Below are positions 6,433-11,199 of a DNA stretch of 11,199 bases, piece by piece. A model generated the notes under the pieces. The model was not told where the DNA came from. It saw nothing but the letters and a program-made list of their open reading frames with translations, and searched no databases. The stretch is from assembly GCA_036653755.1 (NCBI GenBank), contig JAVVTJ010000036.1, forward strand, positions 1 through 11,199. The letters run 5' to 3'. How positions within the stretch are numbered: position 1 is the stretch's first letter; the number at the start of each line of letters is the position of its first letter. This DNA comes from RGIG5057 sp036653755 (GTDB taxonomy: Bacteria; Bacillota; Clostridia; TANB77; CAG-465). The position numbers were made by a program, and so were the translations under genes.

Positions 6433-7374
6433 TTAGTCATCAATTTTTTTAAATTCTAAACCTAAGTCTGACACTTTTTTGAGAACCTCATCAAGTGATT
6501 TTTTACCTAAGTTTCTAACTTTAATCATATCATGTTCAGTTTTATTAACAATATCTGCAACTGTATGCATACCTGCTCTTTTTAAGCAATTATATGATCT
6601 TACAGAAAATTCTAATTCTTCTATTGAAGTTTCTAATAATTTATCTCTTTTAGAAATTTCTTTATGAGACATGATTGACATTGTTTTAGCTATTTCAGAT
6701 AAATCTATAAACAATTCTAAATGTTCATCTAAAATTCTAGCTGCCATACTAAGTGCTTGAAATGGTTCTATTACACCATTTGTCCATATTTCCATAACTA
6801 AACTATCATAATCTGCTGATTTACCAACTCTTGTTTTACCTACTGTAAAATTTACTTTTTTTACAGGTGTAAATATTGAGTCTATTGGTAAAATATTTAA
6901 AGATTCTACGTTAGCTCTATCAGCTACCATATATCCTCTACCTTTGATAGCAGTTAAGTCAATATTTAATGTAGCTCCTTCTTCAACATATGCTATATGT
7001 AAATCACTATTTACAATACTACATGTACCATCAGTTATAATATCTTTTGCTTTTACTTCACAAGGTCCTACTGCTCTGATAGTCATATTTTTTTCATCAT
7101 TATCACCACATTTAACACATACTTGTTTTAAATTAAGTATTATGTCTGTAACATCTTCTGTTACGCCTGGCACTGATACAAATTCATGAGTTACCCCATC
7201 AATTTTAATTGTATTTACTGCATATCCTGGAAGTGAAGAAAGTAATATTCTTCTTAAAGAATTACCAAGTGTAATTCCAAATCCTCTTTCTAAAGGTTCT
7301 ACTTCAAATCTTGCATAATATGTGTCTACATCTACTTCAACACATTTTATTTCTGGTCTTTGCATTTCAATCAT
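6433..7374 (-). CDS. rpoA: DNA-directed RNA polymerase alpha subunit
   Basis: Alpha dimerises to nucleate RNA polymerase assembly. The 313-residue protein starts at ATG 7374, after a strong AAAGGAGG. The N-terminal domain (about 1-230) shows LERGFGITLGNSLRRILLSS, the dimerisation/assembly helix region. After a linker, the C-terminal domain (about 245-313) contains LEFSVRSYNCLKRA with the Arg that contacts UP elements and activators, and the helix-hairpin-helix region VRNLGKKSLDEVLKKV. Full length, standard place between rpsD and rplQ. Confidence 0.97.
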   Translation of the reverse strand: MIEMQRPEIKCVEVDVDTYYARFEVEPLERGFGITLGNSLRRILLSSLPGYAVNTIKIDGVTHEFVSVPGVTEDVTDIILNLKQVCVKCGDNDEKNMTIRAVGPCEVKAKDIITDGTCSIVNSDLHIAYVEEGATLNIDLTAIKGRGYMVADRANVESLNILPIDSIFTPVKKVNFTVGKTRVGKSADYDSLVMEIWTNGVIEPFQALSMAARILDEHLELFIDLSEIAKTMSIMSHKEISKRDKLLETSIEELEFSVRSYNCLKRAGMHTVADIVNKTEHDMIKVRNLGKKSLDEVLKKVSDLGLEFKKIDD

Positions 7375-7389
7375 TTTATATCCTCCTTT

Positions 7390-7414
7390 TAGTACGCTCT
7401 GATTACACGTACTA
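7390..7414 (-). promoter_or_regulatory. Hairpin just upstream of the rpoA ribosome binding site
   Basis: In the 63-base rpsD-rpoA spacer, coding-strand TAGTACG (7414-7408) and CGTACTA (7396-7390) form a perfect seven-pair stem with an 11-base loop; the 3' arm abuts AAAGGAGG. No U-run follows, so it is not a terminator. It may tune rpoA translation or mark an mRNA processing site. Confidence 0.45.
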
Positions 7415-7437
7415 CGTATTTTAAATGATTATTTTAA

Positions 7438-8067
7438 TTAGTTTTTAGAATATAGCTCAACAATTAAGTTTTCAGCTACTTCTATATCTGAATCTTCTCT
7501 TACTGGTTTTCTTAATATTTTAGCTTCAAATTTTTCTTTATTTAATTCTATCCATGATGGAATTACTTTAGCTTTATTATTTTCTAAAACATTTACAACA
7601 GCTTTGTTAGATTTTTTTGTATCTCTAACTGTAACTATATCTCCTACTTTAACTAAATATGAAGGTATATTTACATTTTTACCATTAACTTGTAGCATAC
7701 CATAACCTACTAATTGTCTAGATTCTGCTCTTGACATTCCTAATCCAATTCTATAAGCTACATTATCTAATCTCATTTCTAATTGTTCAAATAAAGTATC
7801 TGATGTTATTCCAGTTCTTCTGAAAGCTTCATCATAGTATTTTCTAAATTGAGATTCAGAAACTCTATAATATACTTTAGTTCTTTGTTTAGCACGAAGT
7901 TGTAATCCATATTCAGATAATTTACTTCTGCCTTTACCATGTTGTCCTGGAGCGAATGGTCTTCTTTCAAATGCACATTTACTACTAGAACATCTTTCAC
8001 CTTTTAAGAAAAGTTTAATACCTTCTCTTCTACATTTTTTACAAACTGCGTCTGTATATCTTGCCAT
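7438..8067 (-). CDS. rpsD: 30S ribosomal protein S4
   Basis: Primary 16S rRNA binder that nucleates the 5' domain of the small subunit. The 209-residue protein starts at ATG 8067, after GGGGGTG. Four cysteines, C9, C12, C26 and C31, form the zinc site of the C+ type of S4. The S4 RNA-binding domain spans about 98-160 (RLDNVAYRIGLGMSRAESRQ, then the VNGKNVNIPSYLVKVGD region). In Bacillus S4 represses its own mRNA; no such leader is obvious in the 18-base space after rpsK. Confidence 0.97.
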   Translation of the reverse strand: MARYTDAVCKKCRREGIKLFLKGERCSSSKCAFERRPFAPGQHGKGRSKLSEYGLQLRAKQRTKVYYRVSESQFRKYYDEAFRRTGITSDTLFEQLEMRLDNVAYRIGLGMSRAESRQLVGYGMLQVNGKNVNIPSYLVKVGDIVTVRDTKKSNKAVVNVLENNKAKVIPSWIELNKEKFEAKILRKPVREDSDIEVAENLIVELYSKN

Positions 8068-8085
8068 TATATTTTTACACCCCCA

Positions 8086-8478
8086 CTATATTCTTCTTCT
8101 TTTTGGTGGTCTACAACCATTATGTGGAATTGGAGATACATCTTTAATCATACTTATCTCTAATCCTGCCGCTTGAAGCGATCTTATAGCTGCTTCTCTA
8201 CCAGAACCTGGTCCTTTAACAAATACTTCAATTGTTCTTAAACCATGTACCATCGCAGCTGTAGCTGCTGTTGTAGCCGCTTCACCTGCTGCAAAAGGAG
8301 TATTTTTTCTTGAACCTTTAAAACCAAGTCCTCCAGCACTTGCCCAAGATAATACATTACCTTGTACATCTGTCATTGTAACTATTGTATTATTAAATGA
8401 AGATTGTATATGCGCTGCACCTGTTGATATATTCTTCTTAACTTTTTTCTTAGTTATTACTTTTTTCTTTGTTGCCAT
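8086..8478 (-). CDS. rpsK: 30S ribosomal protein S11
   Basis: Small-subunit platform protein near the Shine-Dalgarno/anti-SD helix. 130 residues, Lys-rich N-terminus, then HIQSSFNNTIVTMTD, GFKGSRKNTPFAA, VFVKGPGSGREAAIRSL and the C-terminal HNGCRPPKRRRI, all standard. It starts two bases after the rpsM stop, with its SD (AAAGGAG) inside the end of rpsM, so translation is probably coupled. Confidence 0.97.
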   Translation of the reverse strand: MATKKKVITKKKVKKNISTGAAHIQSSFNNTIVTMTDVQGNVLSWASAGGLGFKGSRKNTPFAAGEAATTAATAAMVHGLRTIEVFVKGPGSGREAAIRSLQAAGLEISMIKDVSPIPHNGCRPPKRRRI

Positions 8479-8480
8479 TT

Positions 8481-8852
8481 CTATACTCCTTTCTTACCTG
8501 CTACTACTTTTCTAGGACCTTTTCTAGTTCTAGCATTTGTTTTAGTTCTTTGACCTCTTACAGGTAATTTTCTTTTATGTCTTTGTCCTCTGTAACAATT
8601 AATTTCCATTAATCTTTTAATGTTTAAAGAAACTTCTTTTCTTAAATCTCCTTCAACCATATGACTTTTTTCAATTATTGCTCTTACTTTTGCTTCATCA
8701 TCATCAGTGAAGTCCTTTATTCTCTTGTTTGCGTCAATACCAGCTTCTGCTAATATTGTTCTAGATGCAGAACGACCTATACCATATATAGATGTTAAGC
8801 CTATTTCTGCGATTTTTGACTTTGGTAAGTCTACACCAGCTATACGTGCCAT
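8481..8852 (-). CDS. rpsM: 30S ribosomal protein S13
   Basis: Head protein of the 30S subunit contacting P-site tRNA and the 50S bridge. 123 residues: MARIAGVDLP, the helix-two-turn-helix region with YGIGRSASRTILAEAGID, then CYRGQRHKRKLPVRGQRT and a basic tail GPRKVVAGKK. ATG at 8852 after GGGGGTG, 21 bases downstream of rpmJ. Confidence 0.97.
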   Translation of the reverse strand: MARIAGVDLPKSKIAEIGLTSIYGIGRSASRTILAEAGIDANKRIKDFTDDDEAKVRAIIEKSHMVEGDLRKEVSLNIKRLMEINCYRGQRHKRKLPVRGQRTKTNARTRKGPRKVVAGKKGV

Positions 8853-8873
8853 TTAAATTTACACCCCCACTAT

Positions 8874-8987
8874 TTAACCTTGTCTTTGTTTGTGCTTAGC
8901 ATTTTCACAAATGACTCTTACGACACCATTTCTTCTAATTATCTTGCACTTTTCACAAATCTTTTTTACAGATGGTCTTACTTTCAT
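8874..8987 (-). CDS. rpmJ: 50S ribosomal protein L36
   Basis: Small 37-residue zinc-ribbon protein of the large subunit. The sequence starts MKVRPSVKKICEKCK; C11, C14, C27 and H32 form the zinc site of the C+ form, and it ends KHKQRQG, as is canonical. ATG at 8987 with a near-perfect SD AGGAGGA seven bases upstream. It sits in its standard place between infA and rpsM, though separated from infA by an unusually long 260-base gap. Confidence 0.97.
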   Translation of the reverse strand: MKVRPSVKKICEKCKIIRRNGVVRVICENAKHKQRQG

Positions 8988-9008
8988 TTTGAATCCTCCT
9001 TAAACACT

Positions 9009-9038
9009 TGTATAAAGTATTTTTTAAAATAGTCTAAA
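9009..9038 (-). promoter_or_regulatory. Possible promoter of rpmJ and downstream ribosomal genes
   Basis: Coding strand: TTTAGA (9038-9033), 18-base spacer, TATACA (9014-9009), four of six matches in each box. Transcription would begin near 9002, just before the AGGAGGA of rpmJ. Plausible because the gap upstream looks terminated, but weak as a sequence. Confidence 0.3.
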
Positions 9039-9090
9039 CCATTTTTGCTCTTTATTTACTTGAAATGTTAATAAATAAAAAGTCTTACAG

Positions 9091-9222
9091 TCTTTACACA
9101 AATAATGTAAAGATACTAATATATTTTAAATATTTCTAATATTTTAAGAAATATCTAAATTGAAAAATATAACACAAATAGGATACATATATCCTTTCAG
9201 CCGCATTCGAGTTATATTTTTT
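9091..9222 (-). promoter_or_regulatory. Hairpin-rich infA-rpmJ intergenic region (terminator and/or leader)
   Basis: The gene-free stretch 8988-9247 holds three inverted repeats. (1) AAAAATATAAC (9221-9211) with GTTATATTTTT (9173-9163), 11 pairs, enclosing an inner hairpin AGGATA-TATG-TATCCT (9195-9180) and an unpaired GC-richer stretch containing TGCGGCTGAA. (2) ATATTTCT with AGAAATAT (9154-9130), eight pairs, nine-base loop. (3) TCTTTAC with GTAAAGA (9113-9091), seven pairs, nine-base loop. Element 1 ends in a U-run on the coding strand and could terminate infA transcripts; the nested shape is more elaborate than a simple terminator, so a regulatory leader is also possible. Confidence 0.5.
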
Positions 9223-9247
9223 CACAAATTTAAAAAATAAATAGAGT

Positions 9248-9466
9248 TTATTTTGCTCTCCAAGTAATTCTACCTTTTTGCAAATCATAAGTTGAAAGTT
9301 CTAATTTTACTTTATCACCAGGCAGTATCTTGATATAGTTCATTCTAAGTTTTCCAGAAATATGAGCCAATATTTCATGTCCATTTTCAAGTTTAACCTT
9401 AAAAGTTGCATTTGGTAGTGCATCTGTTACTATTCCATCAACTTCAATTACATCATCTTTAGCCAT
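9248..9466 (-). CDS. infA: Translation initiation factor IF-1
   Basis: IF-1 binds the 30S A site during initiation. The protein is 72 residues, exactly the family length, a single OB fold: MAKDDVIEVDGIV at the start, LENGHEILAHISGKLRMNYIKILPGD in the middle and GRITWRAK at the end. ATG at 9466 after GGGGGAG. It follows map by 70 bases and has its own promoter, so expression need not depend on adk-map transcription. Confidence 0.97.
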   Translation of the reverse strand: MAKDDVIEVDGIVTDALPNATFKVKLENGHEILAHISGKLRMNYIKILPGDKVKLELSTYDLQKGRITWRAK

Positions 9467-9519
9467 TAATTTAACTCCCCCTATTTATAAATATAACTTT
9501 TCGCAAAGTTTACTTGTTT

Positions 9520-9548
9520 ATTATACTATAAAAACATTAATAAGTCAA
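9520..9548 (-). promoter_or_regulatory. Strong SigA-type promoter of infA inside the map 3' end
   Basis: Coding strand: -35 TTGACT (9548-9543), 17-base spacer, -10 TATAAT (9525-9520). The -35 is formed by the last Leu-Thr codons of map and the spacer runs over its stop. The start would be near 9513; the leader of about 46 bases carries a small hairpin AACTTT-GCGA-AAAGTT (9510-9495) before the SD. Confidence 0.75.
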
Positions 9549-10301
9549 TATTTCAGGCTCATTTTTTGTTATAATTATAGTATTTTCATAATATGCTGTA
9601 AGTTTCTTATCGACTGTTGCAACAGTCCACTTATCATTTTTTACATATACTCTATTTGAACCCTCACAGATCATTGGTTCAACTGCTATTGCCATACCAC
9701 TTTCAAGTCTTGCCCCAGTACCTTTTCTACCAGTATTAGGTACTCCTGGATCTTCGTGCATTTCTCTACCAATTCCATGTCCTTGATATTCTTCAAGAAG
9801 TGTAAATCCATTTTTTAGTACAAAACTTTCTATCGCAGATGAAATATCACCTATTCTACATCCTTCTTTTGCATATTTCATACCTTCAAAAAATGCCATT
9901 TGTGATACCTTAATTAATTTTTTTGATATTTCAGATATATTTCCAACTCCAAATGTTCTTCCTGCATCACTATGGTATCCGTTTTTATATACACCTAAAT
10001 CTACACAAACTAAATCGCCATCTTTAAGTACTCTATCAGATGGAATTCCATGTATTATTTCATCATTTACTGATAAACATAAAGCATGTTTAAATGGTTT
10101 TCCACCTCTATATGGACATTCTTCACCTTTAAAAGATGGAATGCTTCCATTATCTAGCATAACTTTTTCAGCAATTTTATCTAAATATGCAGTTGTAACT
10201 CCAGGTTTTATTTCTTTTTCAACATCACTAAGCACGAGTTTTAATACTCGTGCTGATTCTTTCATTAATTCTATTTCTTTTTCAGATTTTATATGTATCA
10301 A
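9537..10301 (-). CDS. map: Methionine aminopeptidase, type I
   Basis: Removes the initiator Met from nascent proteins. 254 residues; the metal ligands are all present: D101 and D112 (VDLGVYKNGYHSDAGRTF), H175 (GHGIG), E208 (VEPM) and E240 (YENTI), with the substrate His at 84 (IIHGIP) and 182. No N-terminal extension. The start is TTG 10301: MIHIKSEKEIELMKESA is the normal beginning and an in-frame TGA lies just two codons upstream, so no other start is possible. It lies 16 bases after adk, with a modest SD (GTGTGAG). Confidence 0.96.
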   Translation of the reverse strand: MIHIKSEKEIELMKESARVLKLVLSDVEKEIKPGVTTAYLDKIAEKVMLDNGSIPSFKGEECPYRGGKPFKHALCLSVNDEIIHGIPSDRVLKDGDLVCVDLGVYKNGYHSDAGRTFGVGNISEISKKLIKVSQMAFFEGMKYAKEGCRIGDISSAIESFVLKNGFTLLEEYQGHGIGREMHEDPGVPNTGRKGTGARLESGMAIAVEPMICEGSNRVYVKNDKWTVATVDKKLTAYYENTIIITKNEPEILTY

Positions 10302-10317
10302 TTTAACTCACACTTTC

Positions 10318-10932
10318 TTAATTTAATGTTTCTAAAACTCTTTCTGGATGACTAGAACTATCAACTGTTTTTAAAATATTTTTTGTCTTATAGAAATCCA
10401 AAATAGGTTTTGCAAGCATGTTATATGTATTCATTCTTTTTCTTAATGTTTCTTCTGTATCATCAGATCTAGTAACTAGTTTTCCATTACAATCATCACA
10501 GTTATCACCATTCATAGATGGAAAGTCTATACCATATGCTTTTCCACATATACTACATTCTTTTCTTTGTAATATTCTCTTAAATGCTAATTCTTCAGAA
10601 ACAATAAGCTCTATGACTTTTGTAATATTCATATTCAATTTTTTAAGCATATCTTCTAATGCATATGCTTGCTGAATTTTTCTAGGATAGCCATCTAAAA
10701 CAAATCCACCTTTACAATCAGTTTTTGATATTCTTAAAAATAACAATTCATTTATTATTTCATCAGATATAAGCTCACCTTTAGACATTTTTTCTTTTAA
10801 TTCAATATTTTTATCAGAAGCATCTCTTAAAATTTCTCCAGTAGAAATATGAGGTATATTTAATTTTTCTGATAAAATTTCAGATCTAGTTCCTTTTCCA
10901 GTAGCAGGTCCACCTAACATAATATATATCAT
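10318..10932 (-). CDS. adk: Adenylate kinase
   Basis: Converts ATP and AMP to two ADP. From ATG 10932 (after GAGGAGTG) the protein has 204 residues; longer upstream reading passes through the SD and is rejected. Visible parts are the P-loop GGPATGKGT (7-15, usual GAPGAGKGT), the AMP-binding STGEILRD (30-37) and LDGYPRKIQQA (79-89), and the LID with C126, C129, C145 and C148, the zinc-binding type common in Gram-positives, followed by TRSDDTEETLRKRM. Slightly shorter than the usual 212-217. First gene of the adk-map unit; secY, its usual upstream neighbour, is absent here, so the cluster is broken at this point. Confidence 0.93.
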   Translation of the reverse strand: MIYIMLGGPATGKGTRSEILSEKLNIPHISTGEILRDASDKNIELKEKMSKGELISDEIINELLFLRISKTDCKGGFVLDGYPRKIQQAYALEDMLKKLNMNITKVIELIVSEELAFKRILQRKECSICGKAYGIDFPSMNGDNCDDCNGKLVTRSDDTEETLRKRMNTYNMLAKPILDFYKTKNILKTVDSSSHPERVLETLN

Positions 10933-10962
10933 CTTTATCACTCCTCGTAATTTATACATATA

Positions 10963-10991
10963 ATTATGCCACAAAAAACAGTAAAAGTAAA
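10963..10991 (-). promoter_or_regulatory. Possible promoter of adk-map
   Basis: Coding strand: TTTACT (10991-10986), 17-base spacer, CATAAT (10968-10963), giving a start near 10956 and a leader of about 24 bases with GAGGAG. A second TTGACA (11080-11075) has only a poor -10 (AAAGAT) at 17 bases. Confidence 0.45.
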
Positions 10992-11110
10992 GTAAAAATG
11001 TGAAAAAACAAAATAAAGGTTAATTTTTAGGGCTAGATTTGTAAAAAATATATCTTTAAAGAAGTAATAATTAGTGTCAAATTTTGTCGCATGATTTATT
11101 AAAGATTTTA

Positions 11111-11139
11111 TTGACATATCTACTTAGCAGGTATATAAT
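11111..11139 (+). promoter_or_regulatory. Perfect-consensus SigA promoter facing right
   Basis: TTGACA (11111-11116), exactly 17 bases, TATAAT (11134-11139), in an AT-rich setting. Transcription would start near 11146. This is the strongest promoter in the window and points out of the right edge, away from adk. Confidence 0.85.
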
Positions 11140-11145
11140 ATATCT

Positions 11146-11199
11146 AGTCTCGGGGTACGGGAGTTCGCATACTAAATTTGCCCTTAAAAGCTGTACGTA
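11146..11199 (+). other. 5' part of an unidentified transcript, perhaps a stable RNA
   Basis: The 54 bases after the promoter are clearly richer in G and C than the surroundings (CGGGGTACGGGAGTTCGC) and hold no ATG and no SD. That, with the consensus promoter, suggests a structured RNA gene or a riboregulated leader. I do not recognise it as rRNA, tRNA, tmRNA, RNase P, SRP or 6S RNA from this fragment, and the rest lies outside. Confidence 0.35.

Noticed and set aside
7806..8000. A 64-residue minus-strand reading frame inside rpsD
   Set aside because: An out-of-frame shadow of a highly conserved ribosomal gene.
10933..10974. Longer adenylate kinase start
   Set aside because: The extension translates the GAGGAGTG ribosome site; MIYIMLGGPATGKGT is the family start.
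1..11199. CRISPR arrays, insertion sequences, tRNA or rRNA genes
   Set aside because: No regularly spaced repeats, transposase-like frames, cloverleaf or rRNA core sequences were seen.

Overview
The window is very AT-rich DNA from a low-GC, clostridia-like Bacillota chromosome. The evidence is the end of a ribosomal-protein supercluster in its classic order (adk, map, infA, rpmJ, rpsM, rpsK, rpsD, rpoA, rplQ), strong AGGAGG-type ribosome binding sites, a Cys-containing S4 and a zinc-type adenylate kinase LID, and two engulfment genes of endospore formation (spoIIP, spoIIM). I cannot name the species; an uncultivated gut clostridial lineage would fit, but that is inference.

Layout. Positions 1-353 hold the start of a TraX-like membrane protein that overlaps the end of pgi by ATGA. 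Then, all on the minus strand, come pgi (glycolysis), spoIIP, a divIVA-like coiled-coil gene, spoIIM and rnhA. A divergent intergenic region separates rnhA from tmcAL on the plus strand (acetylation of tRNA-Met). tmcAL and the ribosomal cluster converge on a very good bidirectional terminator at 5846-5886. From 5891 to 10932 the translation/transcription cluster runs on the minus strand; a consensus promoter for infA is embedded in the end of map, and a hairpin-rich 260-base gap lies between infA and rpmJ. At the right edge a perfect-consensus plus-strand promoter (TTGACA, 17 bases, TATAAT) starts a transcript with no start codon in the window, perhaps a stable RNA gene.

The outstanding observation is that two unrelated housekeeping genes, pgi and rnhA, each carry one extra C that breaks the frame, and both breaks have the same form: an in-frame CGG codon in the pentamer TCGGT, where skipping the C gives a conserved glycine (GGT) and restores the whole protein. 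In pgi the join is ...NML|GWVDLP (codon 46); in rnhA it is ...TDGACS|GNPG (codon 15). I checked every CGG in coding orientation by eye: no other gene in the window uses CGG in frame, so both in-frame CGG codons sit exactly where a +1 shift is required. This suggests that CGG is vacant or specially decoded in this organism, and that ribosomes hop +1 at it (or read CGGU as Gly). Sequencing error or gene decay are the alternatives.

The other genes are intact and ordinary, apart from an expanded L17, several TTG/GTG starts, and hairpins placed at the ribosome binding sites of spoIIM and rpoA.
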